The translations under genes and the position numbers were made by a program. From contig NZ_JALLGW010000001.1 of the NCBI RefSeq assembly GCF_023074835.1, forward strand, positions 2,356,001 through 2,420,000: 64,000 bases of DNA, given 5' to 3'. Numbering within the stretch: position 1 is the first letter of the stretch; every line of letters begins with the position of its first letter. This document shows positions 49,631 through 57,049 of the stretch, piece by piece. Source of the DNA: Halomarina salina. Lineage in GTDB: Archaea; Halobacteriota; Halobacteria; Halobacteriales; Haloarculaceae. The notes under the pieces are model-generated. The model ran no database searches, had not been told where the DNA came from, and worked only from the letters and a program-made list of their open reading frames with translations.

Positions 49631-50707
49631 TCAGCGGATTCGCAGGCCGCTCTCGGGGTCGAACAGGCGCAGGTGAGAGGACGACGGCTGGAGGCCGTAC
49701 GTGCGGCCCTCGCCGCGGAACCCCTTCGGGGTGACGACGGTCACGCGTCCCTCTCGCGTGTCGAAGAAGCTGTTCGTCCGGTCGCCGAGCGGTTCGTCGA
49801 GCGCGTGTTCGCCTGCGATGCCGTTGCTCGCGTCGTCGGAGACGCTGATGTCCTGCGGGCGGACGCCGACGCGGATGGGGTTCCCGGTGTACTCTCGGAG
49901 GCCGTTCCGGGTCGACACCGGCCAGCGGTGCTCGCCGACCGCCACGGCGAGACCGTCGTCCTCCTCGACGACGGTCCCCTCGAACGTCTGCATGGTGGGC
50001 TGGCCGATGAACGTCCCGACGAATTCGCTGTCGGGGTCGTCGTACAGCTCCTCGGGCCCGCCGACCTGCGCGATGTGGCCGTCGTTCATCACGACGATAC
50101 GGTCGGACATCGTCATCGCCTCCTCCTGGTCGTGCGTGACGTAGAGGGTCGGACAGCCGATCTCCTTGGTCACCTCCTCGAACAGCGGCCGGAGGTCGCG
50201 TTTCAGCTTGGCGTCGAGGTCGCTCATCGGTTCGTCGAACAGGAACATCGCCGGGTCCCGGACCATCGAGCGACCCAGTGCGACGCGCTGTTGCTGGCCG
50301 CCCGAGAGGTCCGTAGGCCGGTTGTCGAGCAGGTCGGTTATCTGGAGCAGGTCGGCCGTCTCCTCGACGCGCTCGTACCGGTCCGCCTTGGCGTAGCCCG
50401 CTATCTTCAGCCCGTAGGCCATGTTGTCGCGAACGCTCATGTGCGGGTAGAGCGCGATGTCCTGGAACAGCAACGCCACGTCGCGCTCCTGCGGCGGGAG
50501 GTCGGTGACGTCCCGGTCACCGAACAGCAGTGTACCCGAAGTGACCGTCTCCAGCCCCGCGAACATGCGCAGCGTCGTCGTCTTGCCACAGCCGGACGGG
50601 CCGACGAGGGTGACGAACTCCCCCTCGTCGATGGTGAGGTTGAAATCCTCGACCGCGACCAGCGAGCCGAACTCCTTGCGAAGGTCTTGTGCGTGAACTT
50701 GTACCAT
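49631..50707 (-). CDS. ABC transporter ATP-binding protein (MalK/UgpC type)
   Basis: The 358-residue ATPase has Walker A GPSGCGKTTTLRMFAG near residue 36, the Q-loop LLFQDIALYPHM, signature LSGGQQQRVALGRSMVRDPA, Walker B MFLFDEPMSDLDAKLKRDLR and H-loop YVTHDQEEAMTM. The C-terminal third is a TOBE/OB regulatory domain, as in sugar importers MalK and UgpC. It energises the importer with the two permeases encoded just upstream (3 nt after the second permease). Confidence 0.93.
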   Translation of the reverse strand: MVQVHAQDLRKEFGSLVAVEDFNLTIDEGEFVTLVGPSGCGKTTTLRMFAGLETVTSGTLLFGDRDVTDLPPQERDVALLFQDIALYPHMSVRDNMAYGLKIAGYAKADRYERVEETADLLQITDLLDNRPTDLSGGQQQRVALGRSMVRDPAMFLFDEPMSDLDAKLKRDLRPLFEEVTKEIGCPTLYVTHDQEEAMTMSDRIVVMNDGHIAQVGGPEELYDDPDSEFVGTFIGQPTMQTFEGTVVEEDDGLAVAVGEHRWPVSTRNGLREYTGNPIRVGVRPQDISVSDDASNGIAGEHALDEPLGDRTNSFFDTREGRVTVVTPKGFRGEGRTYGLQPSSSHLRLFDPESGLRIR

Positions 50708-50710
50708 GGG

Positions 50711-51625
50711 TTACAGTGCTCTGATCTCGAAGCCTTTCAGCAGGTACGACTGGAGGAAGAACGCGAACAGCAACGGCGGGACGGTCATCAGCAGGCCGAC
50801 CGCCATGAAGTCGCCGTAGCCCGTCTCGAACGAGGAGTTCACCAGCCGGAGGATGCCCGGCGGGAACGTCGTCGCGTCGTTCGAGGGCAGGAGGATCTGG
50901 GCGAACGTGAAGTCGTTCCACGCCAGGCCGAACGCGAACAGGGCGTTCGCGATGATGGCGGGCTTGGTCTGGGGCAGGATGACGTCGACGAACCCCCGCC
51001 AGCGCGGGGCGCCCGCTATCCACGCGGACTCCTCCATCGCCTCGGGGATGGTCTGGATGTACTTCCACATCAGCCACACCGCGAAGGGCATCGACACCGC
51101 GGACAGCGCGATGATGAGACCGATGTGCGTGTTCAACAGGCCGGTCCGCCGCCAGATGAGGTAGAGCGGCAGCGCCAGCACGATTGGGCTGAACAGGTAG
51201 CCCAGCAACAGGAACCGGGCGAACTGGACCTTCCCGCGGAAGTCGTAGCGCGCCAGGCCGTAGCCGGCGACGAGCGACACCGCGACGACCATCACGATGG
51301 TCCCGACGGTGACGATGATGCTGTTGGTGATGTACGTGACGACCGCGCCGTTGTTGATGATGTCGAAGCGTTCGAGCGTGAACGCCTCACCGGACGGGAA
51401 CCACGTCACCCCCTGGTTGATGGCGAGTCGCGTCTTGAACGCGTTCTGTGCCATCCAGTAGATGGGGAACACCATGACGAACCCGAGCAGCAGTGCACTC
51501 CCGACCGTCCCGAACCGGAGGAGGAACCGACGGGCGGCGTACGGGAGTCTCCGGGTGAGTCCGGGGCCGTTCCGTGCGCGCCTGCTGGTCGGGTCGCCCT
51601 CCTGGTCGTCGTCGAGGGTGCTCAC
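50711..51625 (-). CDS. ABC transporter permease (MalG type)
   Basis: The 304-residue protein starts at a GTG that overlaps the stop of the first permease by four bases. It has six hydrophobic segments. The EAA loop that contacts the ATPase is visible as ESAWIAGAPRWRGFVDVILP, and the region GLAWNDFTFAQILLPSN follows the usual plan of carbohydrate permease 2. The basic N-terminus is cytoplasmic. It pairs with the MalF-like permease upstream. Confidence 0.92.
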   Translation of the reverse strand: MSTLDDDQEGDPTSRRARNGPGLTRRLPYAARRFLLRFGTVGSALLLGFVMVFPIYWMAQNAFKTRLAINQGVTWFPSGEAFTLERFDIINNGAVVTYITNSIIVTVGTIVMVVAVSLVAGYGLARYDFRGKVQFARFLLLGYLFSPIVLALPLYLIWRRTGLLNTHIGLIIALSAVSMPFAVWLMWKYIQTIPEAMEESAWIAGAPRWRGFVDVILPQTKPAIIANALFAFGLAWNDFTFAQILLPSNDATTFPPGILRLVNSSFETGYGDFMAVGLLMTVPPLLFAFFLQSYLLKGFEIRAL

Positions 51626-52596
51626 GTGTCCACCTCCTGACTCGGGTTGAACGCCATGAAGTACGCGATGGCCCCCACCGCGAGGAAGCAGAACATCACG
51701 ACGGCGATGGCGTTCCCCAGTCCGTAGGCGCTCCCCTGGAACGTCTCGCGGTACGCGAGGATGGGCATGGTGGTCGTCTCGTAGCCCGGTCCGCCCTGCG
51801 TCAACTGCCAGATGATATCGTACTTGTTGAACATGAACACCGAGCGCAGCAGGACGGCGACGAGAATCGCGCCCTTGAGTCGGGGGAGCGTGATGTCGCG
51901 GAACATCTCCCACGACGTCGCCCCGCAGATCTTCGCCGCCTCGTAGAAGCGGTCCGGGATGGAGCGCAGTTGTGCGAGCGCGAAGATGGTGATGAACACC
52001 GAGAACTTCCACGACCCGATGAGGATGACGGCCGGGAGCGCGAGGCTGAACTCGCCTATCAGTGGCAGGTCGGCCCGCGCCGCCCCCAGCACGTAGTTCT
52101 CCCACAGGCCGAGGTCCGTCCCGAACTGGTGGACGACGCCGACGAACGGGTCGAGCATGAACAGCGCGATGAGCGTCACGATGATGGTCGGGATGAGGTA
52201 CGACGTGAACACGAACGTGCTCAGGAGTCGCTGCCCGCGGTCCATGCGGTTGATGACCAGCGCCATCCAGAGCCCGACGGCCAGTTGCACGAGCGTCGAC
52301 CCGACCATGAAGATGGTCCCGCGCCACATCGACCCCCAGAACCGGTCTAGCTCGAACACCCGCGCGTAGTTCTCGAGCCCGACGAAGGTCCACGCCGGCC
52401 GCGTCAGCGGTATCTGGTGAAGCGAAGCCCACAGCGCGAACCCGACGGGCAGGATGGCGATGAGCGTGTAGAGAAACAGGACGGGCAGGATGGTCAGCCC
52501 GCCCCAGAAGCCGTCCTCCGAGATGCGGAGTCGCCCGATTCTCACACCGCCCCGGGCGAATCCGCCGTCGTCCCGCACGCGCTCGTCGACGCCCAT
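51622..52596 (-). CDS. ABC transporter permease (MalF type)
   Basis: The 324-residue protein has an acidic/basic N-terminal tail then six hydrophobic helices. The EAA loop is EAAKICGATSWEMFRDITLP and a central motif is ILIGSWKFSVFITIFALAQL. This is the permease 1 pattern of sugar importers. It is the first gene of the permease-permease-ATPase operon; on the minus strand a TATA-like gataaac lies about 37 nt before its ATG. Confidence 0.92.
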   Translation of the reverse strand: MGVDERVRDDGGFARGGVRIGRLRISEDGFWGGLTILPVLFLYTLIAILPVGFALWASLHQIPLTRPAWTFVGLENYARVFELDRFWGSMWRGTIFMVGSTLVQLAVGLWMALVINRMDRGQRLLSTFVFTSYLIPTIIVTLIALFMLDPFVGVVHQFGTDLGLWENYVLGAARADLPLIGEFSLALPAVILIGSWKFSVFITIFALAQLRSIPDRFYEAAKICGATSWEMFRDITLPRLKGAILVAVLLRSVFMFNKYDIIWQLTQGGPGYETTTMPILAYRETFQGSAYGLGNAIAVVMFCFLAVGAIAYFMAFNPSQEVDT

Positions 52597-52717
52597 CTAC
52601 GTCCTCCACCGAGCACGTGTCGCGTGAACGTTTATCATCGTTAACGGTGAGGCGGATTTCGTCTGACAGCTATTAACTCTTGGCCGAATTCCGCATCCTT
52701 CGGAACGCTTATGCGAG

Positions 52718-52730
52718 CACCTGTCAGGTG
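52718..52730. promoter_or_regulatory. Palindrome between TATA-like box and acyl-CoA dehydrogenase start
   Basis: The 13-bp sequence cacctgtcaggtg is a perfect palindrome with a 1-nt centre. It lies 12 nt before the ATG and just downstream of a TATA-like cttatg (52709-52714). Binding here would occlude transcription start, consistent with a repressor operator. Confidence 0.5.
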
Positions 52731-52742
52731 TTAGAACACGAC

Positions 52743-53939
52743 ATGGACTTCAGCGAACCGGACGAGGCGGTCCAGATCAAGAAGGCGCTCGACGACTTCA
52801 TCGACCGGGAGGTCGCGCCGCTTGAGAGCGAACACCCGGAGTTCCTCGGCGAGGACTACGAACGCCACATCGTCGACGACGACTACTACCAGGTTCCCGA
52901 GTACCGCGAGATTCGCGAGACCATCCGCGAGAAAGCCGTCGAGGCGGGGTTCTACGGCATGGGGATGCCCGAGGAGGTCGGTGGCGGCGGCGTCGACGTT
53001 CTCACCAAGGCCATCGTCACCGAGCACCTCGCGAACCGACCGCCGGGGTTCCACAGCGCCATCATGGGGGGCGCGGGGGGACCGACCCCCATCCTGCTGG
53101 CGGGCGACGAGGCACAGCGAGAGGAGTACCTCGAACCGCTGATGGCCGGCGAGATTACGACGTGCTTCGCGCTGACCGAACCGGCCCACGGGAGCGACCC
53201 GCAGTACATGGACGCCCGTGCCGAGAAGGACGGTGACGAGTGGGTCATCGACGCCAACAAGTACTGGATCACGAACGGTCCCTACGCCGACTTCGCCATG
53301 GTGTTCGCCCGTACCAGCGGCGAGGACGGGGAGTACGAGGGCATCACCTGCTTCCTCGTCGACGCCGACGCGGAGGGGTACAGCGTCGAGAAGGTCCACC
53401 GGACGATGGGCCTGACGCCGGGCGGCCAGTGCGAACTCCGGTTCGACGGCGTCCGCGTCGGCGAGGACAAGGTGCTCGGTGAGGTCGACCACGGCTTCCA
53501 GACCGCGATGAACTGGATCGGTGGGGGGCGCATCAGCATCGCCGCCAACGCCGTCGGCAGTTCGCAGTTCCTGCTCGACCTGGCCGTCGACTACGCCCGC
53601 GACCGCGAGACGTTCGGCAAGCCCATCGGCCACCGACAGGGCATCTCGTTCCAGCTGGCCGACCTCGCGACCGACATCGAGCAGACCCGCCACCTGTACC
53701 GCTACGCCGCGTGGAAGATGGACAACGACGAGCGCGCCCGCAAGGAGGAGTCGATGGCGAAACTGCGGGGCGCACAGCTCAACAACCAGGCGGCGGACGT
53801 GGCGATGCAGGTCCACGGCGGGTCGGGGTTCATGAAGGACCTCCCCATCGAGCGCCAGTACCGCACCGCCCGCGTCCTCCGCATCTTCGAGGGGACCGAC
53901 GAGATTCAGAAGCGGACCATCGCCCGCGAACTCATCTGA
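52743..53939 (+). CDS. Acyl-CoA dehydrogenase (YEGT-type base)
   Basis: The 398-residue flavoprotein has CFALTEPAHGSDPQYMDARA, NKYWITNGPYADFAMVFART, the FAD motif MQVHGGSGFMKDLPIERQYR, and the catalytic loop RVLRIFEGTDEIQKRT with Glu383 at the classical base position. Helix G (NWIGGGRISIAANAV) has no glutamate, in contrast to the other dehydrogenase in this window. It oxidises acyl-CoA to enoyl-CoA for beta-oxidation. The start is MDFSEPDEAVQ; the 21 codons upstream overlap the promoter and palindrome. Confidence 0.92.
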   Translation: MDFSEPDEAVQIKKALDDFIDREVAPLESEHPEFLGEDYERHIVDDDYYQVPEYREIRETIREKAVEAGFYGMGMPEEVGGGGVDVLTKAIVTEHLANRPPGFHSAIMGGAGGPTPILLAGDEAQREEYLEPLMAGEITTCFALTEPAHGSDPQYMDARAEKDGDEWVIDANKYWITNGPYADFAMVFARTSGEDGEYEGITCFLVDADAEGYSVEKVHRTMGLTPGGQCELRFDGVRVGEDKVLGEVDHGFQTAMNWIGGGRISIAANAVGSSQFLLDLAVDYARDRETFGKPIGHRQGISFQLADLATDIEQTRHLYRYAAWKMDNDERARKEESMAKLRGAQLNNQAADVAMQVHGGSGFMKDLPIERQYRTARVLRIFEGTDEIQKRTIARELI

Positions 53940-54060
53940 GGAGGACGGTCGTCGGCTGTACCGAATGTGAACGTCCGTTCCCGACATTCCGGCCGCGGTT
54001 AACGGTGACGAGAACCGTGGGCAGTGGTAGCGTTAAGTGAGTCGACCCGTTCGGTGGAGT

Positions 54061-55062
54061 ATGGACGGGTCGGGCGAACGAGAGCAGGTCGACGGGGCGT
54101 GCGTCACGGTCCACCGCGTCGAGTTCAGTATCGAGTGGCCACCGTGGACCGTCGCGGCGTACCTGATTCCGGGGGACGAACCGATACTCGTCGACGCCGG
54201 CGTCCCCGGCGAGACGGGTGAGGCGGAACTCGTCGACGGTCTCGCCGACCACGGCTACGCACCGGACGACCTGGCCCACCTCCTGCTCACGCACCCGCAC
54301 AGCGACCACCTCGGGCAGGTGCCCGCACTGCGGGAGGCCGGAGTGACGGTGTACGCCGCCCGACAGACGCTCGACCGTCTCCGACGCGACGAAGCGGCCC
54401 TCGAAACCGGCGTTCGCGAGACCGCTCGTGCGGTGGGTCTCGACGAGGACACTGCGGAGGCACAGGTCGACCGCGCGCTCGACTCGTTGCGGCGGAACCG
54501 CCGACTGCTCCCGCCCGACGAGGTGGATATCGGGTTCGCCTTCGGCGAGTCCGTCGACGTCGGGTCGCGGTCGGTGACGCCGCTGCACACGCCCGGCCAC
54601 CAGGCCGACCACGCCGCGTTCGCACTCACGCTCGGCGACGAGCGAGTCCTGTTCTCGGGCGACGTACTGGTCGAACCGTTCCGCTCGGCCGCGCTGAACG
54701 TGGGCCTCGACAGGGGGGCCGACGACGCGGTGCGCGAGTACTACCGGGCGTACGACGCCCTCGACGGACGACCGTTCGACAGGGTCTACCCCGGCCACGG
54801 TCCCGTCTTCGACACTTTCGACGAAGTCCTCGACGCCTCCCGCGAGCGACTGGACGAGATGGTCGCGGACGTCTTCGAGGCAGTCCCCGAGAACGAGGCC
54901 GCCTCCGCCGTCGCCGTCACCGAGGCCCGCGGGAAACGCCTCGACCCGCCAGCGGCGTTGCTCGACACCATCGGCGCGCTCGGCTATCTTGCCACGTCGG
55001 GACGAATCGTCGTCGACGTGACCGACGGCGTCCGTCGCTACCGTCGCTCGGGTCGAGACTGA
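54061..55062 (+). CDS. MBL-fold metallo-hydrolase
   Basis: The 333-residue enzyme has the metallo-beta-lactamase motif LLLTHPHSDHLGQV with His78, His80, Asp82 and His83, preceded by the strand PILVDAGVPGETGEAE. Further ligands are in LHTPGHQADHAAFAL, LFSGDVLVEP and VYPGHGPVFD. A C-terminal helical region of about 80 residues (ERLDEMVADVFEAVPENEAA, ALLDTIGALGYLATSGRIVV) resembles the winged-helix tail of LACTB2-like thioesterases. Hydrolysis of a thioester or other ester is likely; the substrate is unknown. Confidence 0.85.
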   Translation: MDGSGEREQVDGACVTVHRVEFSIEWPPWTVAAYLIPGDEPILVDAGVPGETGEAELVDGLADHGYAPDDLAHLLLTHPHSDHLGQVPALREAGVTVYAARQTLDRLRRDEAALETGVRETARAVGLDEDTAEAQVDRALDSLRRNRRLLPPDEVDIGFAFGESVDVGSRSVTPLHTPGHQADHAAFALTLGDERVLFSGDVLVEPFRSAALNVGLDRGADDAVREYYRAYDALDGRPFDRVYPGHGPVFDTFDEVLDASRERLDEMVADVFEAVPENEAASAVAVTEARGKRLDPPAALLDTIGALGYLATSGRIVVDVTDGVRRYRRSGRD

Positions 55063-55079
55063 GAGCGACGACGCCTGGG

Positions 55080-56699
55080 TCAGTCCTCACTCTCGGCGAC
55101 CGTCACTCCGTCGCCGTCCACGAGCTTGAACTTCTGTATCTTCCCGCTGGCCGTTCGCGGGAGTTCGTCGGCGAACACGACCTCGCGGGGGTGTTTGTAC
55201 TCGGCGACGCGGTCGAGACAGTACTGGACGAGGTCCTCGCTCTCCACGTCGACGCCCGCCTCGACGCCGGGTCTGACGACGACGTACGCTCTGGGCACCT
55301 CGTTGCGTCGCTCGTCGGGGACGCCGACGACGGCGGCCTCCGCGACCGCGTCGTGTTCGTGGAGCAGTTCCTCGACCTCGCTCGGGTAGACGTTGTAGCC
55401 CGCCGTGACGATCATGTGCTTCTTCCGGTCGACGATCTCGAAGTAGTTGTCCGGGTCGCGGCGCGCGATGTCGCCGGTTCGGAAGAAGCCGTCGTCGGTG
55501 AACGCTTCGGCGGTGGCGTCTGGAAGGTCGTGGTAGCCGGCCATCACCTGCGCGCCGCGGACGAGCAGTTCGCCCGTCTCGCCGAGCGGCACCTCTTCGC
55601 CCGTCTCGTCGACGATGCGGGCGTCGACCATCCGCAGGGGCTGGCCGATGGTCCCGTGTCGCGGGCCGAACGTCGAGCGCTGTTGGGAGTGGGTCGCGCC
55701 GTTCGTCTCCGTCAGGCCGTACCCTTCGGTCATCTCGATACCCGCAGTGTCCTCGAACTCGCGCTGGACCGCGACCGACATCTTCGCACCGCCCTCGGCG
55801 GCCTGGACCAGCGAGGAGAGGTCGTGGTCGCCGAAGGACTCGGCGTTGACCATGTCGACGTACATCGCCGTGACGCCGACGAAGTGGGTGATGCCCTCCG
55901 TCTCGATGGTCGTCATCGCCTCGCCAGCGTCCCAGTCGGTCGGGTTGCGGAGGTAGAGCGACCCGCCGCTGACGAGCGGTTGCATCGCGGTGTGGGTGAA
56001 CCCCGTGATGTGGTACAGCGGGAGGTAAAGGAGGCTCTTGACCTCGTCGCCGGCCACCTCGCCGTAGCTGGCGAGGGTCGTGAGCAACTGTGCGCGAAAG
56101 TTCCGGTGGGTGAGTCGGACGCCCTTCGGCTGACCGGTCGTCCCCGACGTGTAGGGCAACAGCGCCACGTCGCCGTCTTCGCGGTCGACGGTCACCGGGT
56201 CGCCCCGAACCGACCGGAACGCAACGTCGTCGCCCGCGTCGCCGTCCACTTCCGTCGGCGCGTCCTCGCCGCCCGTGTCGACGGTGACGACCACGGGATC
56301 GGTGTCGGACTGCTCGATGCCACCCGCGAGGTGGTCGCGGAGCACGGGATGGGTGACGACGGCGTCGACGTCGGCGTCGTCCAACTGGTACGAGAGCTCT
56401 CGTGCCTTGTACTGCGGATTGGCGGGCGAGACGACGACGCCCGCACGGAACGCACCGAGCGCCGCGACGAGGTACTGGGGGCAGTTCGGGAGGTAGAGCA
56501 ACAGGGTGTCGTCGGGTCCGACTCCGAGGTCGTGGAGACCGCCCGCGAACGCCCTCGTTGCCCCCTGCAACTCCTCGTGCGTCATCCGATAGCCAGTCGC
56601 CTCGATGGCGAGTGCGTCCCCGTGCGTCCGGACGGTGTCGTCGAACAGGTTCGCCGCGTTCCCCGTTCGCCCGGCCGGGGTCGTGTCAGAGATATGCAT
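55080..56699 (-). CDS. Long-chain acyl-CoA ligase (AMP-forming)
   Basis: The 539-residue ANL enzyme has the P-loop LLPYTSGTTGQPKGVRLTHR, the A5 motif EMTEGYGLTETNGATHSQQR, FFRTGDIARRDPDNYFEIVD with RKKHMIVTAGYNVYPSEVEE, and the catalytic lysine in ASGKIQKFKLVDGD. It activates a fatty or aryl carboxylic acid. The start MHISDTTPAG was chosen over a longer frame because the upstream sequence contains an A/T-rich promoter region. It is convergent with the MBL-fold gene. Confidence 0.9.
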   Translation of the reverse strand: MHISDTTPAGRTGNAANLFDDTVRTHGDALAIEATGYRMTHEELQGATRAFAGGLHDLGVGPDDTLLLYLPNCPQYLVAALGAFRAGVVVSPANPQYKARELSYQLDDADVDAVVTHPVLRDHLAGGIEQSDTDPVVVTVDTGGEDAPTEVDGDAGDDVAFRSVRGDPVTVDREDGDVALLPYTSGTTGQPKGVRLTHRNFRAQLLTTLASYGEVAGDEVKSLLYLPLYHITGFTHTAMQPLVSGGSLYLRNPTDWDAGEAMTTIETEGITHFVGVTAMYVDMVNAESFGDHDLSSLVQAAEGGAKMSVAVQREFEDTAGIEMTEGYGLTETNGATHSQQRSTFGPRHGTIGQPLRMVDARIVDETGEEVPLGETGELLVRGAQVMAGYHDLPDATAEAFTDDGFFRTGDIARRDPDNYFEIVDRKKHMIVTAGYNVYPSEVEELLHEHDAVAEAAVVGVPDERRNEVPRAYVVVRPGVEAGVDVESEDLVQYCLDRVAEYKHPREVVFADELPRTASGKIQKFKLVDGDGVTVAESED

Positions 56700-57049
56700 G
56701 CCAATCGTTACCTGTGGACGGTAATTAATCCTTTTTCGTGCCTGTCGTTCGTCGACCGAGCGGCCCGAACTATCAGCGGAAACCGCAGCCGTCCGTGAGG
56801 GCCGCGCGTGACCGACCGCTCGTTCACCGACCTCGAAGCGACCGTCGGCGCGTCGAAGCAGTCTACTGTCTCCGTGCGTCGGTGACCCCTCCCCCGGGGG
56901 TGGTTCGACGCTCCCTGGGACGCCGTACCGGAACGCCAATGGTCACATCGTGTGTGCTGTGACCATACGTGACCGAGCAATGAGCGTGGGGTACACGACG
57001 GTGGGTGCGGTCGTCGAGCGAACGACCGGAGGGCAGGTGGTACCGTCCG
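56700..57049. other. 350-bp divergent intergenic region (acyl-CoA ligase / hyuA)
   Basis: This is the only gap over 300 bp. No credible gene is seen in it. It holds an A/T-rich promoter-like element for the ligase at its left end (ggtaattaatcc, read on the minus strand as ggattaattacc), with short inverted arms ttacc and ggtaa at 56708-56724. A 28-bp palindrome lies upstream of hyuA at 56939-56966. Confidence 0.5.
56939..56966. promoter_or_regulatory. Perfect-arm palindrome upstream of hyuA
   Basis: Nine-bp perfect arms, atggtcaca and tgtgaccat, flank a 10-nt spacer. The distance between arm centres (19 bp) is about two helical turns, ideal for a dimeric DNA-binding protein. It lies 84-111 nt before the hyuA ATG. 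Confidence 0.55.
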
